From Halobellus clavatus (GTDB lineage Archaea > Halobacteriota > Halobacteria > Halobacteriales > Haloferacaceae), in contig NZ_FNPB01000001.1 in the NCBI RefSeq assembly GCF_900107195.1, positions 620,001-684,000 on the forward strand: a stretch of 64,000 nucleotides of DNA, read 5' to 3'. The notes below the pieces were generated by a model. The model made no database searches and was not told the origin of the DNA. It saw only the letters and a program-made list of their open reading frames with translations. Shown piece after piece: positions 8,358 to 17,541 of the stretch. Both the position numbers and the translations under genes were made by a program. The stretch's first letter is position 1; each line of letters opens with the position of its first letter.

Positions 8358-8636
8358 TCAGACGCCGGCCGGCTGCGCGGCCTGCTGCAGCGCGGACTCG
8401 ATGTCGTCGCGTCCGGTGAAGCCGACGAAGCGGTCGACGATCTCGCCCTCGCGCTCGACGACAACGGTCGGGAGCGAGCGGACCTGATACTGGTTTGCGA
8501 GGTCCTGCTCCTCGTCGACGTCGATCTTTTCGAAGTCGACGTCGCCGTACTCCGATTCGAGCGCTTCGAGAATCGGATCCTGTTTTTTACACGGGCCGCA
8601 CCAGTCGGCGTAGAAGTCGAGTACTCGGACGGTCAT
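8358..8636 (-). CDS. trxA: Thioredoxin
   Basis: A 92-residue single-domain thioredoxin. The active site WCGPCK is at residues 12-17 after FYAD, and the cis-Pro motif SLPTVVV is at 54-60. It reduces protein disulfides in the cytosol. The ATG at 8634-8636 gives the compact N-terminus MTVRVLDFYADW; the longer open frame upstream is Arg-rich and not thioredoxin-like. The fold starts without the usual first beta-alpha unit, so this is a short version of the family. Confidence 0.93.
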   Translation of the reverse strand: MTVRVLDFYADWCGPCKKQDPILEALESEYGDVDFEKIDVDEEQDLANQYQVRSLPTVVVEREGEIVDRFVGFTGRDDIESALQQAAQPAGV

Positions 8637-8803
8637 CGTTGCGTAGCGACGTAGCGCGGGGGGTCGCATAAGCGTTTCCACAGGCTCAAATCCGCCCGGA
8701 ACCGCAGCGGACCATCGGGGGAGCCGCACCGCACGGCGCGGGCGGGAATCCGACGCGCTGTCCGATCCGAAACGTTTAGGCGGGTGAGCGGTCAGGTTGA
8801 GGT

Positions 8804-8968
8804 ATGAGCAGCGGCCAGAACAGTGGCGGCCTGATGTCGAGTGCAGGGCTCGTCCGCTACTTCGACGCCGAGGACCGCAACGCGATCCGGATCGACCCGA
8901 AGACCGTCTTCGCCTTCGGGTTCTTCTTCGGCGTCGGGGTGCTCGTCCTGAACGCCCTCGCAATCTGA
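8804..8968 (+). CDS. secG: Preprotein translocase subunit Sec61-beta
   Basis: A 54-residue protein. The N-terminus is Ser/Gly-rich, then [18 protein letters not shown], the conserved cytosolic motif of archaeal Sec61-beta, followed by one C-terminal transmembrane helix (about 33-52). It is the small third subunit of the SecYE-beta translocation channel. A TATA-like AACGTTTAGG lies about 30 bp upstream, so the transcript probably has a very short leader. Confidence 0.95.
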   Translation: MSSGQNSGGLMSSAGLVRYFDAEDRNAIRIDPKTVFAFGFFFGVGVLVLNALAI

Positions 8969-9034
8969 GGGACGAGCCGCGTAGCGGCGGGATCGAACGG
9001 ACGCTTTTTGTCGATCCGACGCCGAGTCACGGGT

Positions 9035-9631
9035 ATGTTACGAGCGGGTGTCGTCGCCGTTCAGGGCGACGTCTCAGAACACGCGGACGCGATCCAGCGG
9101 GCCGGCGCGGCCCACGACGAGGCGGTCGAGGTGACAGAGATCAGACAGTCGGGATCCGTCGGCGAGTGCGACGTGCTGTTGTTGCCCGGTGGCGAGTCGA
9201 CGGCGATCTCGCGGCTGCTCGCACGCGAGGGGATCGACGCGGAGATCGAGGCCCACGTCGAGGCCGGTAAGCCGGTGCTCGCGACCTGTGCGGGCCTCAT
9301 CGTCGCCTCGCGTGACGCGAACGACGAGCGGGTCGACACGCTCGATCTCCTGGACGTGACGGTCGACCGCAACGCGTTCGGCCGTCAGGTCGACAGCTTC
9401 GAGGCCCCGCTGGACGTGACGGGCTTCGAGGAGCCGTTCCCCGCGGTGTTCATCCGCGCGCCCGTGATCGACGAGGTCGGCGACGGCGTCGAGGTGCTCG
9501 CCGCGTGGGAGGGCCGGCCGGTGGCCGTCCGCGACGGGCCGGTCGTCGGCACCGCGTTCCACCCCGAACTGACCGCTGACAGCCGGATCCACGACCTCGC
9601 ATTCTTCGAAGAGCAGGCCGTCGAGGTCTGA
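9035..9631 (+). CDS. pdxT: Pyridoxal 5'-phosphate synthase glutaminase subunit PdxT
   Basis: 198 residues, class-I glutamine amidotransferase fold. The N-terminal GVVAVQGDVSEHADAI and the GGESTAISRLL motif identify PdxT. The nucleophile is the Cys in ATCAGLIV, and the His/Glu pair is in FHPELT near residue 180. PdxT releases ammonia from glutamine for PdxS, which makes PLP from ribose-5-phosphate and glyceraldehyde-3-phosphate. pdxS is not in the window. The ATG at 9035 was chosen over a TTG 27 bp upstream. Confidence 0.96.
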   Translation: MLRAGVVAVQGDVSEHADAIQRAGAAHDEAVEVTEIRQSGSVGECDVLLLPGGESTAISRLLAREGIDAEIEAHVEAGKPVLATCAGLIVASRDANDERVDTLDLLDVTVDRNAFGRQVDSFEAPLDVTGFEEPFPAVFIRAPVIDEVGDGVEVLAAWEGRPVAVRDGPVVGTAFHPELTADSRIHDLAFFEEQAVEV

Positions 9632-9685
9632 GGCGGTCGCGAGACCGGAGAGAGATCACGGCGACCCGCGACGGCGGCCGCTCGG

Positions 9686-10702
9686 TCAGTCGACGCTGAC
9701 GACGACTTTGCCCTGGTGCTTTCCGGCCGCGACGTACCGGTAGGCCGCCTGTGCCTCCTCGAAGTCGAAGACGCTGTCGACGATCGGCTCTAGCTCGGTC
9801 GCCGCGATAGCGTCGGTCATCCGCTCGAACATCGCCTGACTGCCGACGCCGATGACGCCCTCGACGTCGAGCGCCTTGCCGAGGATGGGCGAGGGGTCGA
9901 CCGACCCGGCCCCGCCCGCGAGCACGCCGATGAGGTGGACATGACCGCCGTGGGCCGCCGCCGATAGCGACTGTTCGAGCGTGTTCGGCCCGCCGACTTC
10001 GACGACGTGATCGACGCCGCCGAGGCGTTCCTGCACGGTCGATCCCCACTCGGGCGTCTCCTCGTAGTTGATCGTCTCGTCGGCGCCGAGCTCACGCGCC
10101 CGATCGAGTTTGTCGTCGCTCGAGGAGGTGACCACCGCAGTCGCACCGTGGATCTTCGCAAACTGGAGCGCGAACGTCGAGACGCCGCCCGTCCCAAGCG
10201 CCAGCACCGACTCGCCGGCACCGAGGTCGCCGTCCTCCGCGAGCGCGCGCCAGGCCGTCAGCCCCGCACAGGAGAGCGTCGCGCCCTGTTCGTACGAGAG
10301 GTGATCGGGGAGCGTCGTGAGGCTCTCCGCGGGGAACGTCGCGTACTCCGCCAGCGCGCCGTCGACGTTGCCGCCGGTCGAGTGCCGCACCTTCTCGGGC
10401 GTGCTCGGCCCGTCGATCCAGTTCGGGGCGAACGGGGTCGCGACGCGGTCGCCCTCGGTCACTCCGGAGACGTCGTCACCGACGGCGACGACCTCGCCCG
10501 CCCCGTCCGACAGCGGCACGACGGGGAGATCGACGCCGGGATAGACCAACTCGGAGCTCGCGATCGCGAGGTCGCGATAGTTCAGCGAACAGGCCCGGAT
10601 CCGCACGCAGGCCTCGTCGGGTGCGGGGTCGGGACGGTCGCGCTCGACCTGGACGACGCCCTCGTAGTCGGGAGTTGTCTCGTGGACTTCGTAGGCTCGC
10701 AT
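9686..10702 (-). CDS. Zinc-type alcohol dehydrogenase / quinone oxidoreductase-like MDR protein
   Basis: 338 residues of the medium-chain dehydrogenase/reductase superfamily. The N-terminal GroES-like domain includes NYRDLAIASSE and PLSDGAGEVVAVGDDV. The NAD(P)-binding Rossmann domain has LALGTGGVSTFALQFAK. The usual catalytic-zinc Cys is missing (NYRDL replaces the C-x-T-D pattern), which points to a zinc-independent quinone- or enoyl-reductase-like enzyme. It is divergent from an M20 peptidase. The substrate cannot be told from sequence. Confidence 0.88.
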   Translation of the reverse strand: MRAYEVHETTPDYEGVVQVERDRPDPAPDEACVRIRACSLNYRDLAIASSELVYPGVDLPVVPLSDGAGEVVAVGDDVSGVTEGDRVATPFAPNWIDGPSTPEKVRHSTGGNVDGALAEYATFPAESLTTLPDHLSYEQGATLSCAGLTAWRALAEDGDLGAGESVLALGTGGVSTFALQFAKIHGATAVVTSSSDDKLDRARELGADETINYEETPEWGSTVQERLGGVDHVVEVGGPNTLEQSLSAAAHGGHVHLIGVLAGGAGSVDPSPILGKALDVEGVIGVGSQAMFERMTDAIAATELEPIVDSVFDFEEAQAAYRYVAAGKHQGKVVVSVD

Positions 10703-10855
10703 CGACCGTGGTTCGATCGCTCGACACTTTCGTGCTCGGGTCGGCCCCAGATTCACCGCTTCGACGCGATACCGGTCGATTACGCCGGATGTGGGGGACG
10801 CCACGCGCTCGCGGCGCGTCCGAGGCTTTTCAACCGAAGCCGGCCACACTCCAGT

Positions 10856-12007
10856 GTGAGCGCGAACGCGACCGAGGTCGAGACGCTGACGCGGCGACTC
10901 GTCTCGATCCCCAGCCACGAGGACGAATCGGCGGCGGGCGAGGCAATCGAGTCGTGGCTGCGGGAGACGACCGACGCAGCCGTGCGACGGGACGAGCACG
11001 GCAACGTCTTCGCACGGCGCGGCGAGGGGCCGACGTCGCTCGCGCTCGTCGGCCACCACGACGTGGTCGACCCCGACGAGTCACAACGTCGGACAGTGAG
11101 CGATCGGCCAACGGCTGACCGCGAGCGGGGGACCGACGGCGGCGGGGATCCGGCCACCGAGTACCGCGTCGGGAAGCGCGACGGACGGTTGTACGGGCGC
11201 GGGACCGCGGATATGAAGGGGTCGCTGGCGGCCGCGATGCTCGCCTTTCGGGACGCCGAGCCGGCCGGCGAGTTGGTGTTCGCGTCCTTCGTCGGGGAGG
11301 AACAGGGCGGCGTCGGCGCGCGGGCCGCCATCAGCGACGGCTTCGCGCCGGACTACGCGGTCGTCGGCGAGGGATCGACCAACTACGCGGGCGACGACCA
11401 GACGGACGTCGTGATCGCCCACCGCGGGCGTCGCGGCTCGACGATCGCCGCACGCGGGACGGCCGCCCACGCGAGCGAGCCCGACGCGGGCGCGAACGCG
11501 GTGTATCGGGCCTGCGATGCAGTGGACGTCGTCCGCGACCTCGACGCACCGAGTGCGACCGTGTTGGGGCAAGCGGTCGAGGGGAGCCTCGTCGTCACCG
11601 AGATCGAGGGGGGCGACGCCTGGAACGTCGTGCCCGAGTCCTGCACGGTGACGGTCGACGAACGGACCGTCCCCGGGCAGCGCGCGGCGCTGGAGCGCGT
11701 CGAGTCGATCGACGGCGTCGAGTGGCACGTCGAGCAGGACCTCCCGCCGATGGCGTGCGAGGATCCCGCCTTCGCGGAGGCGGCACTCGCCGCGGCCGAC
11801 GCGGCCCAGGCGGCGACGCCCGAGCACGTCAGCAAGCCGCACGCGACCGACGCCGGGTGGCTGGCCGACGCCGGCACGACCTGCGTCGTCGTCGGGGCGT
11901 CCGAACCCGGCGAAGCGCACACGGCCGACGAGAGCGTCTCGATCGAGGTCCTCGAGCGGTGTCGCCGGTGCTATTTGACCCTCGCCGAGCGGTGGCCCGC
12001 CGAGTGA
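10856..12007 (+). CDS. M20-family metallopeptidase / deacylase (ArgE/DapE-like)
   Basis: 383 residues from a GTG start at 10856. M20 metal-binding motifs are present: GHHDVVDP, GRGTADMKGSLAAAM with the bridging Asp, EEQGGVGA with the catalytic Glu pair, and a C-terminal EAHTADESV with the last His. The lid (dimerisation) domain lies between. M20 enzymes remove acyl groups or cleave dipeptides using two zinc ions; possible roles are acetylornithine or succinyl-diaminopimelate deacylation. About 25 residues of charged sequence (roughly 82-105) are inserted between the first two metal motifs. Confidence 0.88.
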   Translation: MSANATEVETLTRRLVSIPSHEDESAAGEAIESWLRETTDAAVRRDEHGNVFARRGEGPTSLALVGHHDVVDPDESQRRTVSDRPTADRERGTDGGGDPATEYRVGKRDGRLYGRGTADMKGSLAAAMLAFRDAEPAGELVFASFVGEEQGGVGARAAISDGFAPDYAVVGEGSTNYAGDDQTDVVIAHRGRRGSTIAARGTAAHASEPDAGANAVYRACDAVDVVRDLDAPSATVLGQAVEGSLVVTEIEGGDAWNVVPESCTVTVDERTVPGQRAALERVESIDGVEWHVEQDLPPMACEDPAFAEAALAAADAAQAATPEHVSKPHATDAGWLADAGTTCVVVGASEPGEAHTADESVSIEVLERCRRCYLTLAERWPAE

Positions 12008-12131
12008 ACTCGATCGGGTGCTGCTGACCGCCGGAGCCGCGCGCGGCACGACCGCCACCCGGTTCGCCGCCTCGGTCAGTGTGCCGCCGGAGGCGTCGGC
12101 TTGATACGGGCCCGCGCCCAACGATTCGGTA

Positions 12132-13703
12132 ATGTCGACAGACGCATCCGACACGGACCGCCCCGCCGCGGCCGACGACGACGGTGAGGACGCACCCGAG
12201 GCCTACGAGTCGCTCCTCGGGGAGTATCGCCGCATCGCGAACGTCCGCAGCGCGGGCGAGATGCTCTCGTGGGACCAGCAGGTGATGATGCCCGAGGGCG
12301 GGACGCCGGCCCGCTCACAGCAGCTCTCGACGCTCTCGTCGCTGTCTCACGAGTTGCTGACCGACGACGCCGTGGGCGACGCGCTGGCCGAACTCGACGC
12401 GATCGAGTTGCCGGCCGAGCAGGCGGCCGTCGTGCGGGAGATCCAGCGGCAGTACGACCGCGCCGAGGCGGTCCCCGGGGAACTGATCGAGGAGATCTCG
12501 ACGACGTCCTCGGAGGCGCTTCCGGCCTGGGAGGAGGCGAAGGCCGAAGACGACTTCGAGTCGTTCGCGCCCTACCTGCAGAAGCACGTCGACCTCAAGC
12601 GCGAGTACGCCGAGCACATCGATCCGGACCGCGACGCCTACGAGGTGCTGTTCGAGGAGTTCGAGCCGTGCCTCTCGCTCGAACGGGCGGAGCAGATCCT
12701 CGAAACGCTCAGGGAGACGCTGGTCCCGATGATCGAGGAGATTCGGAACGCCGACGCCGACCTCGCCACGGACGCGTTCACGTCGCTCGGTTCGTACCCC
12801 GCCGACGACCAGGAGGCGCTCTGTCGCGACGTCCTCTCGACGCTCGGCTACGACTGGGACCGTGGCCGCCTCGACACCTCCTCGCATCCGTTCACCGCGG
12901 GGACGACGTTCGACTCGCGCGTGACGACTCGGTTCGACGAGTCTGACCCCCTCGGGTCGCTGCTCTCGACGGTCCACGAGTTCGGGCACGCGACGTACAC
13001 CGTCGGACTTCCGGACGAGCACTACGGGACGCCGCTCGGCGAAGACCGCGACCTCTCGGTCCACGAGTCCCAATCGCGGCTGTGGGAGAACCACGTCGGT
13101 CGCTCGGCGGCGTTCTGGGAGCACCTGCTGCCGACGTTCACCGACCACTTCCCCCACGCGGCGGACGTGACACCGCGGGAGGCCTACGAGGCCGCGAACC
13201 AGGTGTACGAGAACAACCTCATTCGCGTCGAGGCCGACGAGCTCACCTACCACCTCCACATCATCATCCGGTTCGAGATCGAGCGCGCACTGATCGCGGG
13301 CGAGATGGACGTCGAGGAGGTGCCCGCCGTCTGGAACGACAAGTACGAAGAGTACCTCGGCATCCGGCCGGAGACCGACGCTGAGGGCTGTCTGCAGGAT
13401 ATCCACTGGAGCCACGGCAACTTCGGGTACTTCCCGACGTACTCGCTCGGTTCCGCGATGGCCGCGCAACTGTACGCCGCCGCCGAGGCCGACATCGGTG
13501 CCGACGCGCTCGAAGCGGGGGTCCGAGAGGGCGACTTCGACCCGCTGCACGACTGGCTGACCGAGAACGTGCACCGACACGGCGCGCGGTACGAGACGAA
13601 CGAACTCGTCGAACAGGCGACCGGGGAGTCGTTCACTGCCGACGCGTTCACCGACTACGTCACCGAGAAGTACGGGTCGCTCTACGACCTCGATTCGGTC
13701 TAA
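12132..13703 (+). CDS. Carboxypeptidase M32 (Taq family)
   Basis: 523 residues, mostly helical. The zinc motif HEFGH is at residues 282-286, and the substrate motif ESQSRLWENHVGRS follows about 30 residues later. Both are diagnostic for M32 carboxypeptidases, which remove single C-terminal residues except proline. The first 20 residues are an acidic haloarchaeal extension. It stands alone between the M20 peptidase and a small zinc-finger gene in the same orientation, so three plus-strand peptidase-related genes (with the M24-like gene) lie within 6 kb. Confidence 0.95.
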   Translation: MSTDASDTDRPAAADDDGEDAPEAYESLLGEYRRIANVRSAGEMLSWDQQVMMPEGGTPARSQQLSTLSSLSHELLTDDAVGDALAELDAIELPAEQAAVVREIQRQYDRAEAVPGELIEEISTTSSEALPAWEEAKAEDDFESFAPYLQKHVDLKREYAEHIDPDRDAYEVLFEEFEPCLSLERAEQILETLRETLVPMIEEIRNADADLATDAFTSLGSYPADDQEALCRDVLSTLGYDWDRGRLDTSSHPFTAGTTFDSRVTTRFDESDPLGSLLSTVHEFGHATYTVGLPDEHYGTPLGEDRDLSVHESQSRLWENHVGRSAAFWEHLLPTFTDHFPHAADVTPREAYEAANQVYENNLIRVEADELTYHLHIIIRFEIERALIAGEMDVEEVPAVWNDKYEEYLGIRPETDAEGCLQDIHWSHGNFGYFPTYSLGSAMAAQLYAAAEADIGADALEAGVREGDFDPLHDWLTENVHRHGARYETNELVEQATGESFTADAFTDYVTEKYGSLYDLDSV

Positions 13704-13791
13704 CGGCCGCCTCCCAGCGGTTTTCTTCCGGTTCTCACCGAGCGAAACGCGGCAGTACAACTAAGTATTGGTAAGTCATACCATAGCGTGT

Positions 13792-13974
13792 ATGGCCTCA
13801 GCACCGAGCTCCGACGACGCGCTGTTCGACCAGTTCCTCGACGACCGCGGACACGACGTGGAGACAGTAGACTGGGAGACATCATATAACAAGAAGCAGT
13901 GTCCGGAGTGCGGTGCACTCCACGATTCGGCGGCGACCGACTGCGGCGTCTGCGGGTGGGATCCGCGGGCGTAA
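13792..13974 (+). CDS. Small C-terminal zinc-ribbon protein (HVO_0416-like)
   Basis: 60 residues. An acidic N-terminal half is followed by the zinc ribbon CPECGALHDSAATDCGVCGW, with CPEC at 38-41 and CGVC at 52-55. The combination DQFLDDRGHD...NKKQCPECG matches a conserved haloarchaeal family known from Haloferax volcanii as HVO_0416-like. The ATG at 13792 was preferred over an upstream GTG. The function is unknown. It precedes the helicase gene by 88 bp. Confidence 0.78.
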   Translation: MASAPSSDDALFDQFLDDRGHDVETVDWETSYNKKQCPECGALHDSAATDCGVCGWDPRA

Positions 13975-14062
13975 GCGGCAGTCGCCCCGGCGGCGAACTG
14001 TCCTCCGTGATGATATTTTCGAAACAGGTAGTTTATCAGGCACAAGGACGTGTAACGGTCCA

Positions 14063-15919
14063 ATGAGCAACTCTGACGCGACGGTCACCCGACTGTTCGG
14101 TGGCCCCGGGAGCGGGAAGACGACGGCGCTGCTCGATCGAGTCGACGAACTCCTCGAGCGCGATGACGTCACGATCCGCGACATTCTCGTCGTGTCGTAC
14201 ACACGAGCGGCCGCTGCAGAGGTTCGCGAGCGACTGGCAGAGCGCCTCGACATCTCTCCGCGGGCGCTGAAGGGGAACGTCGCGACGATGCACGCGAAGG
14301 CGTACGAACTCTTGGATCTCTCCCGTAACGACGTCGTCGGCGAGAGCGACAAGCAGGAGTTCTGCGAGGAGTACGGCATCGAGTTCGAAGACGAGTACGG
14401 CGGTGCGGGCCGGCGAACCGCCCGCTCGACGACCATCGGGAACAAGATTATCGCGACGAGCCAGTGGCTCCAGCGCACCCGCCGCGACGTGGCCGACTGG
14501 TACGACGTCCCCTTCCAGTGGAACGTCGAAGAAGTGCGCCTCCCGCCGGAGGTCGACCCCAACGCCCAGGAGGGGAACAAGTACACCCCCACGTGGCCGT
14601 CCGACGACGACCGGATCGACGTGCCCGAGGTCATCCGCGCCTGGCGGACCTACAAGGGCGAACACGGGCTCGTCGGGTTCGCGGATATGCTTGAGCGCGT
14701 CAGCCAGCGGTCGCTCGTGCCCCACGTCGACTACCTCGTCATCGACGAGTTCCAGGACATCACGACGCTGCAGTACGGCGTCTACGAGGAGTGGAAACCG
14801 CACATGGAGCGGGTGCTCATCGCCGGCGACGACGACCAGGTCGTCTACGCCTGGCAGGGAGCGGATCCGAACCTCCTGCTCGACGCCGACCGCGACGAGG
14901 ACGTGGTGCTGCCGAACTCCTACCGGCTGCCCTCGCGGGTGCTGAACGTCGTCAACCAGGAGATCCGCCACCTCGACAAGCGACAGGAGAAGGACCTGCG
15001 GCCCAGAAAAGAGGGCGGCACCGTCGAAGGGATCGACTCGCCGTCGATGCTGGACCTCGCGCGGAACGTCCGCTACACCATCGAACAGGGCGAGGACGAC
15101 GAGACGATTATGGTGCTGTTCCGCGCCCGCTATCAGCTCTTCCAGTTCGTCGACGAGTTCCTGCCGCTGGGGATGCCGTTCTCGGCGCTGACCGACCAGC
15201 GGATGTGGACCGATCGGCTGACGCAGTACGTCCGCGGGATCGAAGCGCTCGACAGCGAGGATCCGTTGACCGGCCTGCAGGCTCGACGGCTCGCGGATAT
15301 GCTGCAGGACTCGGCGTTCGGGACGAACGACCGCGACGGGCTGTTCGACCGCATCGACGAACTGAAAGAGGCGGCCGGCGTCGACGACCTGACCGAGATG
15401 ACGGTCGATCCCGACGTGATCACGGAGTTCGCGCCGTTCGCCCCCGACGTCGACTCCGCGGGCGATATGCTCCGGAAGGTCACCTCCTTCCAGCGGAACT
15501 CCGTCGAGGCGTACTTCGACGGCGAGTACCAGGGGATGGACCCTAACCGGGTCCGGATCGGCACGATTCACTCCGCGAAGGGCCGTGAGGCCGACCACGT
15601 TTTCGTGGCGACCGATCTCACCGAGAAGGTCGTCGAGCAGATGGCCGCCTCCGTCGAGGACGAGGAAGTCGACGGCGTCGAGGAGTTCACCTCCAGCACC
15701 GATCCCGTCCCGATCCTCACTGACAACGAGCGCCGGGTCTTCTACGTCGGGATGTCGCGGGCGCGAGAGCGACTCGTGCTCCTCGAGAACCTCGTCAGCG
15801 GCGCGCCGACGCTCCCCGTGAGCGTCCTCCTGCACAACGAGATCCGCGACGAGTCCGTCGAGTCCCTGCTGGACACCGCACAGGAGGGCGAGGTCCCAGC
15901 GCCCGAACCGGACGCCTGA
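14063..15919 (+). CDS. UvrD/Rep-family superfamily 1 DNA helicase
   Basis: 618 residues. SF1A helicase motifs occur in order: Walker A GGPGSGKTT at 13-21, VVSYTRAAAAEVRERL (motif Ia), VIDEFQDIT (motif II, near 227), AGDDDQVVYAWQGA (motif III), GTIHSAKGREADHV (motif V) and FYVGMSRARERLVLL (motif VI). It unwinds DNA 3'-5' with ATP and is likely to act in repair or replication restart. It ends 3 bp before the M24-like gene. A TATA-like GTAGTTTATC lies about 35 bp upstream of the ATG. Confidence 0.93.
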   Translation: MSNSDATVTRLFGGPGSGKTTALLDRVDELLERDDVTIRDILVVSYTRAAAAEVRERLAERLDISPRALKGNVATMHAKAYELLDLSRNDVVGESDKQEFCEEYGIEFEDEYGGAGRRTARSTTIGNKIIATSQWLQRTRRDVADWYDVPFQWNVEEVRLPPEVDPNAQEGNKYTPTWPSDDDRIDVPEVIRAWRTYKGEHGLVGFADMLERVSQRSLVPHVDYLVIDEFQDITTLQYGVYEEWKPHMERVLIAGDDDQVVYAWQGADPNLLLDADRDEDVVLPNSYRLPSRVLNVVNQEIRHLDKRQEKDLRPRKEGGTVEGIDSPSMLDLARNVRYTIEQGEDDETIMVLFRARYQLFQFVDEFLPLGMPFSALTDQRMWTDRLTQYVRGIEALDSEDPLTGLQARRLADMLQDSAFGTNDRDGLFDRIDELKEAAGVDDLTEMTVDPDVITEFAPFAPDVDSAGDMLRKVTSFQRNSVEAYFDGEYQGMDPNRVRIGTIHSAKGREADHVFVATDLTEKVVEQMAASVEDEEVDGVEEFTSSTDPVPILTDNERRVFYVGMSRARERLVLLENLVSGAPTLPVSVLLHNEIRDESVESLLDTAQEGEVPAPEPDA

Positions 15920-15922
15920 GCG

Positions 15923-17149
15923 GTGCCGAGCGACCCGTCATCCGGGGGGCCGACAGCCGGAGCGGCAGCCCCTGAGCGACCTGCGGTCGACGACGCGTTT
16001 CTGTCGGCACTGCTCGATACTCCCCAGGACCACGAGGAGCGGCCGCGTGGCTTCGTCGCGGTCGGCGACGGGAGCGACGCGGATTTCAGATATCTGACGG
16101 GGATCGCGGGCGTGGACCGGCCGTCCGCGTTCGTTCGTCTCGTCAACGAGCGAGTGGTCTGTCCGCCGGTCGGAGCGGCCGACATCGCCGCCCGGCAGTT
16201 CGACGGACGGGTGGCGACTGCTCGTTCCGGGGAGCCACCGGGGCAGCGAGCCGCCGCCGTCCTCAAAGAGGCGAGCGACCGGCGGCCGGACGGGGCCGAT
16301 GTCGTCCTGACGCCCGCGACGATCCCGCACGACGCCGCGCTCTATCTCGAACGCGCGGGCTACGAGTTGCGGTCGACGGCCGCCGTCAGGGAGGCGAGAG
16401 CGACCAAGACGGGCGGCGAGATCAGCGCGATCGGTGCGGTGCAGGACGCGGCGGTCGCAGCCGTCCGGCGCGGGGCGTCGGTGCTCGCGGCCGCCTCGGC
16501 GGCGGACGACGAACTCCGCTGGGAGGGCGGGGCGCTCACCGCCGAACGGCTGCGGCGTGCAGTCGACGCGGAACTCGTCCGACAGGGCGTCCAGCCCGGC
16601 GGACGCACGGTCGTCACTGCGGGACCGTCAGCACAGCCAGAGGTGCCTGGAGGCGGAAGGAGCGACGCGGACGCCGCCGTTCGGGTGGCCGAGCCGGTCC
16701 GCATCGACGTGGCTCCGCACGGGCCGCACGGCTATCACGGTGCGCTCTCGCGGACGTTCGTCGTCGACAGCGACGGCGGCTGGGAGCGCCGCGCCTACGT
16801 CGCGGTCGAGTCGGCACTCGACGCCGCGCTCGGCGAGATCGCCCCCGGCGTGACCATCAGCGAGGTGCGACGCGAAGCCGACGCCGAGGTCACCGCGTTC
16901 GGCTTCGATCCGGGCGGAGAGGGCACCGGCCCCGGAGACGCCGTTCACGGCGTGGGACTCACGCCGCGGGAACGACCGCGGTCGGGTGGCGAGACGGTCG
17001 AGCCGGGGTCGGTCGTCGCGGTCACGCCGCGCGTGTCTGACCCCGACTACGGGAGCGTCGCCCTCGGCGGACTGGTCGCCGTCAGGGAAGACGGGATCGA
17101 CCGCCTGGGCGAGGCGACGTGGTCGTTCTCGCCGCGGCCGGCCGAGTGA
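15923..17149 (+). CDS. M24 (Xaa-Pro peptidase/creatinase) homologue with degenerate metal site
   Basis: 408 residues from a GTG start, 3 bp after the helicase stop. The N-terminal domain resembles prolidase domain 1 and the C-terminal pita-bread domain starts near 150. The metal-site pattern is partly lost: the first Asp (Asp262 in RIDVAPHG) and the His (His342 in VHGVGL) remain. The second Asp is Ala274 (HGALSRTF), the first Glu is Thr368 (VAVTPRV), and the last Glu position reads Leu-Gly (VALGGLV). The fold is clear but peptidase activity is doubtful. Coupling with the helicase suggests a non-catalytic or binding role. Confidence 0.82.
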   Translation: MPSDPSSGGPTAGAAAPERPAVDDAFLSALLDTPQDHEERPRGFVAVGDGSDADFRYLTGIAGVDRPSAFVRLVNERVVCPPVGAADIAARQFDGRVATARSGEPPGQRAAAVLKEASDRRPDGADVVLTPATIPHDAALYLERAGYELRSTAAVREARATKTGGEISAIGAVQDAAVAAVRRGASVLAAASAADDELRWEGGALTAERLRRAVDAELVRQGVQPGGRTVVTAGPSAQPEVPGGGRSDADAAVRVAEPVRIDVAPHGPHGYHGALSRTFVVDSDGGWERRAYVAVESALDAALGEIAPGVTISEVRREADAEVTAFGFDPGGEGTGPGDAVHGVGLTPRERPRSGGETVEPGSVVAVTPRVSDPDYGSVALGGLVAVREDGIDRLGEATWSFSPRPAE

Positions 17150-17190
17150 GTCCGCGCAGCCGATCGGATCAGTACGTGCGGCTTGCGGTG

Positions 17191-17436
17191 TCAGTCCTCG
17201 TCGTCGTCCGGTTGTTTGACGACCGCGCCGGCGACGCGTTCCCCCACTTTCGCCGGGATGTCGCCCGGCGTGGTGAGATACTGCGGGAGCAACACCATCC
17301 CGGCAGCGATCGCCACCGCGCCCACCCCCAGAAGCGTCTCCCCGTCGAGCAACCGGGAGATCCCGAAGATTCCGACCGGCGCGGCGAAGATCAGCGTGCC
17401 CGCCAACTGGAGGGTGCCGAGGATTCCGAGTCGCAT
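17191..17436 (-). CDS. Small haloarchaeal membrane protein
   Basis: 81 residues with two transmembrane segments: about 3-24 (LGILGTLQLAGTLIFAAPVG) and 33-52 (LLGVGAVAIAAGMVLLPQYL). An amphipathic stretch TTPGDIPAKVGERVAGAVV and an acidic end (PDDDED) follow. The composition fits a conserved haloarchaeal DUF membrane protein, but I do not recognise a function. It is convergent with the M24-like gene and lies about 100 bp upstream of nothing else on its strand except nadE. Confidence 0.7.
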   Translation of the reverse strand: MRLGILGTLQLAGTLIFAAPVGIFGISRLLDGETLLGVGAVAIAAGMVLLPQYLTTPGDIPAKVGERVAGAVVKQPDDDED

Positions 17437-17541
17437 CTGGAGAAGATCGACGACCGTCGGAGAAAAGCCTCGCGGTGAGGTGTCGGTGACCGGTAAAGAA
17501 GCGTCTCGCAGTGCGGTACCGACGACAGGCGGAGCGCAGAC

